A stretch of DNA of 52,157 bases from an uncultured Aquimarina sp. (GTDB lineage: Bacteria > Bacteroidota > Bacteroidia > Flavobacteriales > Flavobacteriaceae), in contig CANMMM010000025.1 in the NCBI GenBank assembly GCA_947498935.1, positions 1 to 52,157 on the forward strand, given 5' to 3'. This document shows positions 44,836 through 52,156 of this stretch, in pieces. The notes beneath the pieces are model-generated. The model searched no databases, had not been told where the DNA came from, and worked only from the letters and a program-made list of their open reading frames with translations. The number at the start of each line of letters is the position of its first letter. The stretch's first letter is position 1. The translations under genes and the position numbers were made by a program.

Positions 44836-45615
44836 ATGGCAAAGAAAGAAGTTACTGTTGAGCAAAAATTAAGAGCATTATACGATTTGCAATTAATTGA
44901 CTCTAGAGTTGATGAGATCAGAAATGTACGCGGAGAACTTCCTCTAGAAGTTGAAGATCTTGAAGATGAAGTAACCGGGTTAAATAAAAGATTAGAAAAG
45001 CTAACTAACGATCTCGATACTATCGATGATAATATTAAGGCTAAAAAAAATCTAATCGAAGAGGCTAAAACGCTGATCAAAAAATACGGAGAGCAACAGA
45101 AAAATGTACGTAACAATCGTGAATACAACTCTCTGAGTAAAGAAATAGAATTTCAGGAATTAGAAATCCAACTATCTGAAAAACATATCAAAGAATTTAA
45201 GGCGCAAATCATTCAAAAGAATGAAACGATCAACCAAACTAAGCAGCGTCTTAAGGAGAGAAATGACCATTTAGCACACAAGAAGGGTGAGCTAGATGAC
45301 ATTCTTGCTGAAACTGAAAAGGAAGAATTAGCACTATTAGCTAAATCTGAGGATTTCCAACAAGAGATCGAAGAAAGATTAGTTGCTGCTTATAAAAGAA
45401 TTCGCAACAATGTAAAAAATGGATTAGCAGTAGTAGCTATAGAACGTGGTGCTTCTGGTGGATCTTTCTTTACGATTCCTCCTCAAGTACAAATGGAAAT
45501 TGCTTCTAGAAAGAAAATTATTACTGATGAGCATAGTGGTCGTATCTTAGTTGACCCTGCCCTAGCGCAAGAAGAAAAGGAAAAGATGCAAAATCTATTC
45601 TCTAAGCTATCTTAA
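44836..45615 (+). CDS. Coiled-coil 'C4 zinc ribbon' family protein lacking all zinc Cys
   Basis: 259 residues. A long antiparallel coiled coil (about 35-190) is followed by the zf-RING_7/C4 zinc ribbon family's C-terminal block. The usual frame is 'C..C...lPpq...ei......i..C..CgRiL'; here it reads 'RGASGGSFFTIPPQVQMEIA' and then 'DEHSGRILVDPAL', so all four Cys are replaced and no zinc can be bound that way. The protein has no Cys at all. It is cytosolic; relatives may take part in ribosome or nucleic-acid interactions, but the function is unknown. It is coupled to the Nif3-like gene (3 bp), the usual order in many bacteria. Confidence 0.9.
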   Translation: MAKKEVTVEQKLRALYDLQLIDSRVDEIRNVRGELPLEVEDLEDEVTGLNKRLEKLTNDLDTIDDNIKAKKNLIEEAKTLIKKYGEQQKNVRNNREYNSLSKEIEFQELEIQLSEKHIKEFKAQIIQKNETINQTKQRLKERNDHLAHKKGELDDILAETEKEELALLAKSEDFQQEIEERLVAAYKRIRNNVKNGLAVVAIERGASGGSFFTIPPQVQMEIASRKKIITDEHSGRILVDPALAQEEKEKMQNLFSKLS

Positions 45616-45638
45616 AGAATAATAAAGAATTTATAATG

Positions 45639-45675
45639 AAAGCTTACCAATAATTTGTCGGTAAGCTTTTTTTTT
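45639..45675 (+). terminator. Terminator of the Nif3/coiled-coil operon
   Basis: AAAGCTTACC (45639-45648) pairs with GGTAAGCTTT (45660-45669), followed by nine or more T residues. Confidence 0.85.
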
Positions 45676-45678
45676 ATT

Positions 45679-45777
45679 GAAGTGGTTTAAACTTTTTATA
45701 ATTTGCTATAAAAAACGATCTTTCACACACCGTAAAGTTTAAAAATCTATTACAACCTAAAACTGCTATAAAGCAGA
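45679..45777. repeat. Family B repeat fragment (half element)
   Basis: It starts with the full inverted end GAAGTGGTTTAAACTTTTTA and continues 'AACGATCTTTCACAC', which is the reverse complement of the interior of the fragment at 43314. The other end is missing. It lies right behind a terminator and 47 bp before family A copy 6. Confidence 0.75.
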
Positions 45778-45823
45778 TACCCCATTATCATTTTAGAAAC
45801 CAACCTTCTGAGTTTATAAAAAA

Positions 45824-45910
45824 GCGTTAGGGATAGGAGCGGCATCCTTTTGGTGGCACCTTAGTGCTGCCAAAAGATACAGCGGATAGCCCGACCCTTG
45901 GGTAACGCCC
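45824..45910 (-). repeat. Family A intergenic repeat, copy 6 (hairpin subtype, variant stem)
   Basis: It reads GCGTTAGGGAT at the left and GTAACGCCC at the right. The central hairpin TTTTGGTGGCAC/GTGCTGCCAAAA differs in sequence from copies 1 and 2, yet pairs fully with two G-U pairs. The flanks (GGAGCGGCATCC, GCGGATAGCCCGACCC) match those copies. Confidence 0.85.
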
Positions 45911-45983
45911 AAAAAACCAAAACAAACAATCACACCCTATATCACAAAATAACTTATATTCGCTATGAATAGATTCGTTATCC

Positions 45984-47225
45984 ATGACACACCTATTAGT
46001 CATAGCCTCGGTTTGGCCAGAACCCAATTCTTCTGCTGCTGGTAGTAGAATGCTACAATTATTGCAATTATTTACTACTCAAGGCTGGAACATCACTTTT
46101 GCTGCTACTGCTGCTTTTAGCGAACAGATGGCAGATATTGAATCCCTAGGCATTTCATTAAAAAAAGTACTTATTAATGATGCTAGCTTTGATACATTTA
46201 TCACCACACTGCAACCTACCATTGTACTTTATGATCGATTTATGATCGAAGAGCAATTTGGCTGGAGGGTTACAAAACATTGCCCAAACGCAATGACCAT
46301 CCTCAACACCGAGGATCTACATAGCCTACGAAAGGTAAGACATGAGATTTTTAAGAAAAATAAAAAGTTTACGACCAATACGTATTTGCTCCACGATACT
46401 ACTAAAAGAGAGATCGCTTGTATCTATCGGTGCGACTTGACATTAATGATCTCTGACGCAGAAATACAACTACTTACTGAAACTCTTTCGATTCCTCATC
46501 ACTTGATACATTACATTCCATTACTCTATGATCCGATTGATGAGAGTACTACCGTAAATTGGCCTTGCTACAAAGATCGAAAGCATTTTATCACTATTGG
46601 GAATTTTAGACATGCGCCAAACTGGCAAAGCGTATTACATCTTCAAAAAGACATATGGCCTATCATACGCAAACAGCTTCCTGATGCTGAAATACATATA
46701 TATGGTGCCTACCCACCTCCAAAAGCTACGCAATTACATCAACCCAACCGCGGTTTTCATATAAAAGGATGGACTACTGATTCGCTAGCTGTGATGCAAC
46801 AAGCAAGAGTATGCTTAGCTCCAATACAATTTGGAGCAGGTATTAAAGGAAAACTGATAGAAGCCATGCGTTGTGGTACTCCTAGCATTACTACCGATAT
46901 TGGTGCCGAAGGAATAGCACCACCTACAACTACATGGAGTGGTCGTATAGAAAACGACACTACAGCTATAGCTAATGCCGCTATTCAACTATACACAGAT
47001 CCTGATATTTGGCATACCGCTCAACAACGAGGTGTAGAGATCATCAATTCTCGATTTCAGAAAAAGTTATTTGAGCCCTCATTAATCTCTCGTATCGAAA
47101 CAATAGCAGCTGATTTACCGGCACACCGGTCTAAAAATTTTATAGGCTCTTTACTTCAACACCATACATTAAGAAGCACAGAATACATGTCTAGATGGAT
47201 TGAAGAAAAAAACAAACACCTCTAA
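45984..47225 (+). CDS. Glycosyltransferase, GT4-like fold
   Basis: 413 residues with no signal peptide. The N-terminal Rossmann half begins 'LLVIASVWPEPNSSAAGSRM', the usual UDP-sugar enzyme opening. The C-terminal half has 'FITIGNFRHAPNWQSVL', 'EIHIYGAYPPPKA', 'GFHIKGWTTD', 'VCLAPIQFGAGIKGKLIEAM' and 'CGTPSITTDIGAEGI', which match the GT-B nucleotide-binding half of family 4. It probably transfers a sugar onto a lipid or glycan at the inner face of the membrane. Donor and acceptor are unknown. The gene stands alone and is convergent with the CXXCH lipoprotein. A family A repeat precedes it. Confidence 0.88.
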   Translation: MTHLLVIASVWPEPNSSAAGSRMLQLLQLFTTQGWNITFAATAAFSEQMADIESLGISLKKVLINDASFDTFITTLQPTIVLYDRFMIEEQFGWRVTKHCPNAMTILNTEDLHSLRKVRHEIFKKNKKFTTNTYLLHDTTKREIACIYRCDLTLMISDAEIQLLTETLSIPHHLIHYIPLLYDPIDESTTVNWPCYKDRKHFITIGNFRHAPNWQSVLHLQKDIWPIIRKQLPDAEIHIYGAYPPPKATQLHQPNRGFHIKGWTTDSLAVMQQARVCLAPIQFGAGIKGKLIEAMRCGTPSITTDIGAEGIAPPTTTWSGRIENDTTAIANAAIQLYTDPDIWHTAQQRGVEIINSRFQKKLFEPSLISRIETIAADLPAHRSKNFIGSLLQHHTLRSTEYMSRWIEEKNKHL

Positions 47226-47227
47226 AA

Positions 47228-47263
47228 AAAGCCCATATACCTTATTGCATATGGGCTTCTTTT
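47228..47263. terminator. Bidirectional terminator between convergent genes
   Basis: GCCCATAT (47231-47238) pairs with ATATGGGC (47249-47256). An A-run lies to the left and a T-rich run to the right, serving both the glycosyltransferase and the CXXCH lipoprotein genes. Confidence 0.85.
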
Positions 47264-47266
47264 ACA

Positions 47267-48685
47267 CTACACTTTGGAAAGCTGTTTCCTTAAGTAAGGT
47301 CCCAACTTATCATAGATAGGAACAAATAATTTACCTTTTATATCTTCTACATCTTGCGGATAATATACTTTGTTTACTTCATATCGCGCTCTACCCTGTA
47401 ATTTATATAAATGTAGCATCTTAAAGTCTACCATATCCTGCATTGTATCCCCTAAGTTTTCGCAACCAAAAATACCAACTGTATTTGGAATAGAACGCAA
47501 TATATCAGCTACTTCTGACTTTTCATTAGATAAGTCATCTAACACTTGTAACAACACCTGCTCATACAGATCACCCGCGCCTAAACTCCAGTTTGTTCTT
47601 GGTTTTTCTTCTTTGGCAATAGTAGCTAATGAAAAAGCTTCTGAAGTATCTATCCCTAAAACTTTAAACAAATCATCTATAGAGCCCCCTTCGCCACCGA
47701 ATTTAGCTATCACTTTTTTGATTTTGTATTTATCCTGATCACTTAACAGGCCTGAAACCATTTTTTCATACCCTAAAAGCAATAATACTTCTCTTAGTTC
47801 CTTATAATTATCTGGGAATTTATTTTTCATTCTCAAAAACACACCTCTTCCTGTCGCAGATCCCATTACCAGATTAGACACTAATAATTCTGCTCCAAAC
47901 GCATTATCTGCAATATTCCGAATTCCCCCAGAAATTAATGGTTCATTAGACCATTTTAAGAAATCAAATCGATCAGATTTCCCTTTTCCTTCTCTAATTT
48001 CTCTCATTCTTAATACATGTCTATAAGAAATAGCCTCGCCATTAGGGCCAGCTGCCTCATTATCACCAAAAACCCCTGGCCAATCCATATTAGTCCCCCA
48101 TACAGGTCGAGGATCATCGCCATGACATCGCACACAAGAAACAGGGCTAGTATGCAATACAGGTTTTTCTTTTGTAAAATCGAATTGAGAAAATTCCCAA
48201 ATACCTGTAGTATCATCTAATGCTGCACAATCTAATAAATCATATTTAGGGTCATCTGCTTTGGTACTAATATTCATTAAAAAACGGCCATCTGATCCAA
48301 ACAAAACAATTCTTGGGAATTTTAAAGAAGATTGTCCTTCTCCTTTTGTAACCTCTACTAATGAAAAATTAGTCCTAAAGTAAATAGGTAAGCTATTAAG
48401 CAACTCTGTGATCGTAGTTATGTTATTTTTTTCTATAAAATCCATCACTCCTTTAATAGTCATGGTAGGTTCACCTTCCAAGGCCTCAGGACTTACCCCA
48501 TTTTTTAGCGTTACAATTACGTCATTTACCTTCTCTGGGCACGTGATTTTGCCATTAACCACACCTCCCGAGCCAAAAACCGTATCTTTTTTAGCTAATC
48601 TAACGTAACCTGAATCCTGTTTTACCGTAGAATTGCATGAAAAAAGAAAAAAAACCAAAAACAAAACGTTAACAATTAACTTCAT
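47267..48685 (-). CDS. Lipoprotein with one CXXCH haem-binding motif
   Basis: 472 residues. The lipoprotein signal peptide (VFFLFSC) gives a lipidated Cys at about residue 17. A single c-type haem motif C184-V-R-C187-H188 sits in 'SPVSCVRCHGDDPRPVWGT', followed by 'DWPGVFGDNEA'. The rest is mostly helical, without a recognised domain. The mature protein has few other Cys. It is probably a periplasmic or outer-membrane cytochrome-like protein; no clear axial Met is assigned. No oxidoreductase or transport partner is adjacent; the nearest neighbour is the divergent Cys-rich lipoprotein gene. The function is unknown, and I know of relatives only as hypothetical proteins. Confidence 0.78.
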   Translation of the reverse strand: MKLIVNVLFLVFFLFSCNSTVKQDSGYVRLAKKDTVFGSGGVVNGKITCPEKVNDVIVTLKNGVSPEALEGEPTMTIKGVMDFIEKNNITTITELLNSLPIYFRTNFSLVEVTKGEGQSSLKFPRIVLFGSDGRFLMNISTKADDPKYDLLDCAALDDTTGIWEFSQFDFTKEKPVLHTSPVSCVRCHGDDPRPVWGTNMDWPGVFGDNEAAGPNGEAISYRHVLRMREIREGKGKSDRFDFLKWSNEPLISGGIRNIADNAFGAELLVSNLVMGSATGRGVFLRMKNKFPDNYKELREVLLLLGYEKMVSGLLSDQDKYKIKKVIAKFGGEGGSIDDLFKVLGIDTSEAFSLATIAKEEKPRTNWSLGAGDLYEQVLLQVLDDLSNEKSEVADILRSIPNTVGIFGCENLGDTMQDMVDFKMLHLYKLQGRARYEVNKVYYPQDVEDIKGKLFVPIYDKLGPYLRKQLSKV

Positions 48686-48917
48686 TTAGTTCATTTTTTT
48701 TATAAAAAAAGTAACAACAACTCAAAAAAATAGCTAAATTTTTAATTTATTATCAAATGCGTAGTAAAAACGTAGTGATAAAGAGGTGCAAAAGTAGCTG
48801 TTTTAATTCGAGAGCAACTTTTTTTTAAGAATTTTACAACATAGAATAAAACACAACGTTTATTCTTTTGAGACAAACATAAACATTTAAACACAAACCC
48901 AATTAAAATTGACAAAA

Positions 48918-50075
48918 ATGAAAACTAAATTTGTAAAAAGTGTATTAAGCATTGCATTAATGGTTTTTGGACTTGCAGTTACTATTAGTTCTTGTGAAAA
49001 TGAAGAACTTAATGGAGATAACTCTGTATCAAAAATTATTTTACCAGATGGTAAAGCAGGATGTCCTGGATCTCACCCTTTAGAAGGATGTGGTAGATGT
49101 TGGGCTGATGCTAACCAAGCTGCTTCTGTAGGATGTGACACAACATCTAATGGAAACGGTGGTAATAACAACGGTAATGGTAACACTAACACAAATTGTC
49201 CTGATTCTCACCCTTATGGTGCATGTGGACAATGTTGGACAAGTCAAGCACAAGCTCAATCAGGCGGATGTAATGACAACGGTGGTGGAAACGACAATGG
49301 TGGTGGAAACGACAATGGTGGTGGAAACGACAATGGTGGTGGAAACGACAATGGTGGTGGAAACGACAATGGTGGTGGAAACGACAACGGTGGTGGAAAC
49401 GACAACGGTGGTGGAAACGACAACGGTGGTGGAAACTCTGGAAGCACTCCTTGTGGAAACTTCACTTACAACCCAAACAATACTACTTGTGTAAACAGCA
49501 TCGCAAATGGTAATGCTGGATGTATGAACAGTGATGGTCTTTTCGTAAGCCCTAAAGGTGTAGTAAGTAACCCATGTAACACTAAAGAAGCTGTATTAGA
49601 TATCGAAAGAAACTTAGGTATTGATATTGATGATCAGTTCGTAGAATTATCTGGATACCAAGGTGCTGTACCATCAATCAACCCTACTCTTTCTAAGAGC
49701 GATTTCTTAATCTACGTAAAGTTTTTATTCAAAGGTGTAAACATCAATGGAAAAACTGGTGATGATTTCGCTATCGAGTTTGCTAACTTATTAGACACTA
49801 ACGGAGATAACATCATGACTAGAAATGAAGCTAGTATGGCTAAAGGATCTGACCCACGTCAAATTCTTAACTTAGAGCCTATTTTCTCTATCACAGGTGG
49901 TCTTGCTACTGATGATGTATTAGCATATGTAGGATTATACTTAGGAGATGGTGCATTAGACAAGTACGCTGGTGACTTACCACAAAACATCCAAGATAAC
50001 CTTGCTAAATGTACTAGAACATGGCAGCCAGGTATCACAGCTACATCTAAGAGATATGACGCTAACAAAAACTAA
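48918..50075 (+). CDS. Lipoprotein with two CxxCW modules, an NDNGGG repeat linker and an EF-hand
   Basis: 385 residues from ATG 48918. A signal peptide ends in a lipobox (ISSC) with Cys near residue 27. Two copies of a Cys-rich motif follow: 'CPGSHPLEGCGRCW' and 'CPDSHPYGACGQCW', each followed about ten residues later by GC (C-x2-SHP-x3-CGxCW pattern). Then come nine 6-residue NDNGGG units. The C-terminal 195 residues have a calcium-type loop 'DTNGDNIMTRNEA' and otherwise no assigned domain. It is probably exposed on the outer surface, with the flexible linker separating the modules from the C-terminal part. It is divergent from the CXXCH lipoprotein gene. The function is unknown. The TTG three codons upstream is not needed. 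Confidence 0.85.
   Translation: MKTKFVKSVLSIALMVFGLAVTISSCENEELNGDNSVSKIILPDGKAGCPGSHPLEGCGRCWADANQAASVGCDTTSNGNGGNNNGNGNTNTNCPDSHPYGACGQCWTSQAQAQSGGCNDNGGGNDNGGGNDNGGGNDNGGGNDNGGGNDNGGGNDNGGGNDNGGGNDNGGGNSGSTPCGNFTYNPNNTTCVNSIANGNAGCMNSDGLFVSPKGVVSNPCNTKEAVLDIERNLGIDIDDQFVELSGYQGAVPSINPTLSKSDFLIYVKFLFKGVNINGKTGDDFAIEFANLLDTNGDNIMTRNEASMAKGSDPRQILNLEPIFSITGGLATDDVLAYVGLYLGDGALDKYAGDLPQNIQDNLAKCTRTWQPGITATSKRYDANKN
49275..49436 (+). repeat. In-frame 18-bp minisatellite, nine units
   Basis: Nine tandem 18-bp units encode D-N-G-G-G-N. Units 1 and 7-9 use GAC-AAC while units 2-6 use GAC-AAT, which suggests recent unit duplication within the array. Because each unit is a multiple of three, copy-number change would keep the frame. 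Confidence 0.95.
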
Positions 50076-50129
50076 AAAGTTATTTAGTTAGCAAGCTGTA
50101 AAAGCTATAAATACATAATCTATACTAAG

Positions 50130-50167
50130 CAGGGTTGAGAGCAAAGGTTCTTGACCCTGTTTTTTTT
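50130..50167 (+). terminator. Terminator of the Cys-rich lipoprotein gene
   Basis: CAGGGTTGAGAG (50130-50141) pairs with TTCTTGACCCTG (50148-50159), with two G-U pairs and one mismatch at the loop end, followed by eight T residues. Confidence 0.85.
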
Positions 50168-50509
50168 ATGACATATTTTAAAAGCTGACTCATACGATTA
50201 CATACATCAAATAACACGCTCTATCACACCTTAGAAAGCACTCTATTCACTTACTTTTTATCCCAACCAACACTACAAAACTAATACTTAAAAGCCACCT
50301 CAGGGCTTATTTACAAAAGCTCCATCAGCAACATAAAAACAAACAACACAACCTTACCTACTACTTAATAAACAAACAGAAAATAGTCAAAAACTAACTA
50401 ACACCTCACTTCTTTGATTCCAAACCCCCATATAAAACACCATCCAATTTCTCTTTACACAATCAAAAAATCTACAACACTACACACCTAAGTTAACACA
50501 ATCTCTTAA
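50168..50509. other. Intergenic region before the insertion sequence remnant
   Basis: About 340 bp of AT-rich DNA with no open frame. The 10-mer TCTTTGATTC at 50411-50420 recurs at 51627-51636 on the other side of the transposase remnant, and some of this stretch may be decayed insertion sequence. Confidence 0.4.
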
Positions 50510-51622
50510 CTAAAACCTAAAGCACGTAATAAGTGGAAGAAACAATGTAACATCCGTACTCGTATGACTTCTGAATTTGCTCTTTTTTTAAAGAGACTTA
50601 TTGGATAATACACCTGTTAGTTGCAGAAGTTTATCTACTTATTACCATGTAAAAGGTAAGCAACTAGAAGAGCAATATCGCCGACATTTGAGTAACTTTT
50701 TTACATGGGATCAGCTAGATCATGCAGAGGATTGGATTCTTTTTAAAGATAATATTGGTAGTCATTTAAGTATTGATGAAGTAGCATTAACTCAAGGAGA
50801 ACTCTATACTGTCGTTACTAATAAAGCAGCTAAAGGGAAGAAAGGTAGTATTGTGGCTATGGTAGCAGGAACTAATAGCGATCAAGTGATAAAAGTACTA
50901 AAGAAAATCTCAACTCGTGCGCGCTATCGGGTTCAGGAAATCACTTTAGATATGGCTCCAACTATGGAACGTATTGCTAGAGAAGCGTTTCCTAAAGCTA
51001 CTAGGGTAGCTGATCGTTTTCATGTGCAAAAATTAGCTTTCGATGCTTTGCAACAAATTAGAGTTCAATACCGTTGGGAAGCTATTGAGCAAGAGAACAA
51101 TGAAATAGAATTGGCTAAGCAAACTCATCAAACATACAAGCCTCATATTTTAGAGAATGGAGATACTTTTAAGCAACTATTAGCTAGAAGTAGATATTTG
51201 TATTTAAGCCTAAAAACAAATGGACTATAAAACAATCTATTAGAGCAGAAATATTATTCAAGTATTATCCTGATTTGCAAGAAGCTTATGAATTAACTAG
51301 AGAGCTGGGGATTATCTATCAAACAACTAAAGATAAATCTGTAGCTTACACAAAACTAGCACAGTGGTATAACAAAATAGAGAACTCTAAATTCTCTAAA
51401 ACTTTTGGAACAGTAGCTCGATCTATACAAAATCATTATCGAAACATTCTAAACTTCTTTGATAATAGAAGTACAAATGCCTCAGCAGAATCCTTCAATG
51501 CTAAAATAAAAGCGTTTAGAGCGCAATTTAGAGGTGTAAAATCTATTCCTTTTTTCCTATTTAGACTATCAAATATATATGCTTAGTGATCATGATCCCA
51601 CAAATTTTCGGGTTGACCCCCC
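50510..51622 (+). mobile_element. ISAon1-type (ISL3 family) insertion sequence remnant
   Basis: It holds the end of an N-terminal ORF (50510-50608), the overlapping transposase ORF from 50601 to 51586 with an internal frameshift, and a right-hand tail up to about 51622, where a host secreted-protein gene resumes. The left end is missing or decayed. The outward right end would read GGGGGGTCAACCCGAAAA on the minus strand. No matching left inverted repeat was found by eye. Confidence 0.75.
50601..51586 (+). pseudogene. Frameshifted ISL3-family (ISAon1-type) transposase
   Basis: The first part (50601-51230) has 'RSLSTYYHVKGKQLEEQYRR', 'HLSIDEVALTQGELYTVVTN', 'ITLDMAPTMERIAREAFP' and 'KATRVADRFHVQKLAFDALQ'. 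These are DDE transposase blocks of the ISL3 group, with Asp in 'SIDE' and 'LDMAP'. A frameshift at about 51195-51203 breaks it: the frame runs on as 'YLSLKTNGL' then stop, while the neighbouring frame continues 'FKPKNKWTIKQSIRAEILF'. The second part (51203-51586) keeps the C-terminal Glu region ('RSTNASAESFNAKIKAFRAQ'). An N-terminal ORF remnant upstream (50510-50608, 'RTRMTSEFALFLKRLIG') overlaps it by 8 bp, the two-ORF layout of ISAon1 elements. It is inactive as it stands. Confidence 0.85.
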
Positions 51623-51712
51623 ATTCTCTTTGATTCGATTGGTTTGCGCCAACACGCTAATACCGCACCCCAACAAACCAATAGTCATTATTTTACACAT
51701 CTTTTTCTTCAT
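51590..51712 (-). pseudogene. 5' fragment of a secreted-protein gene cut by the insertion sequence
   Basis: On the minus strand an ATG at 51712 opens a textbook signal peptide (MKKKMCKIMTIGLLGCGIS, cleavage after VLA-Q). It is followed by only about ten native residues (TNRIKENGG) before the sequence runs into the insertion-sequence tail and stops at 51590-51592. The remaining gene is not found on the other side of the element. The product is therefore a truncated export signal, probably without function. It precedes the rpsT terminator and is too short for standard ORF thresholds. Confidence 0.7.
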
Positions 51713-51744
51713 GCGAATTCCATTTATTTAGTTAAATTTATTTC

Positions 51745-51776
51745 AAAAAAAAAGCCACTCAAATGAGTAGCTTTTA
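51745..51776 (-). terminator. Terminator of rpsT
   Basis: On the minus strand AAAAGCTACTC pairs with GAGTGGCTTTT (one mismatch, loop ATTT), followed by a U-run of nine or more. It lies about 25 bp past the rpsT stop. Confidence 0.8.
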
Positions 51777-51801
51777 TAAAACTTTTTAAGCTGTACGCTG
51801 A

Positions 51802-52050
51802 TTATAATGCTGCAACGTGCTTTGCTAACTTAGACTTTAAATTAGCTGCTTTATTAGAGTGTATAATATTTCTCTTTGCTAATTTATCGATCATAGAAAC
51901 TACAGAAGGATATAACTTTTCTGCTTCACCTTTGTCAGCTTCACGTAATTTCTTAATAGCATTACGTGTAGTCTTGTGCTGGTACTTGTTTCTAAGACGC
52001 TTCGCCTCACTATTTCTAATTCTCTTTAATGCTGACTTATGATTTGCCAT
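51802..52050 (-). CDS. rpsT: 30S ribosomal protein S20
   Basis: 82 residues, strongly basic, three-helix bS20 sequence: '[20 protein letters not shown]', '[15 protein letters not shown]' and the C-terminal '[19 protein letters not shown]'. It binds 16S rRNA early in small-subunit assembly. Length and start are standard. It lies 34 bp downstream of a tRNA-Glu gene on the same strand, so the two may be read together. The downstream hairpin ends the unit. Confidence 0.97.
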   Translation of the reverse strand: MANHKSALKRIRNSEAKRLRNKYQHKTTRNAIKKLREADKGEAEKLYPSVVSMIDKLAKRNIIHSNKAANLKSKLAKHVAAL

Positions 52051-52084
52051 CTCTCTTTTCGTTAAATTTTTACTCTAAAATTCG

Positions 52085-52156
52085 TAGCCCGTAGGGGAAT
52101 CGAACCCCTCTTACCAGGATGAAAACCTGGCGTCCTAGCCGATAGACGAACGGGCC
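52085..52156 (-). tRNA. tRNA-Glu (anticodon UUC)
   Basis: The 72-nt cloverleaf on the minus strand begins GGCCCGTTCGTCTATCGGC. The anticodon stem CCAGG/CCTGG encloses the loop TTTTCAT with anticodon TTC, and the T-arm reads GAGGGGTTCGATTCCCCTA. The acceptor stem closes with a G1-U72 wobble. CCA is not encoded (CGAA follows the discriminator base A), so it must be added after transcription. The gene ends one base before the window edge. Confidence 0.95.

Noticed and set aside
49275..49436. CRISPR-like regular array
   Set aside because: The units are directly tandem without spacers and lie in frame inside a gene; no cas genes are present.
49256..49465. Minus-strand frame rich in PPLSF repeats
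   Set aside because: It is the reverse shadow of the NDNGGG minisatellite; the plus-strand frame has a signal peptide, lipobox and ordered domains.
50411..51636. TCTTTGATTC direct repeats as certain target-site duplication
   Set aside because: Neither copy abuts a matching inverted end, and the left boundary of the element is unknown; a chance 10-mer match in AT-rich DNA is possible.
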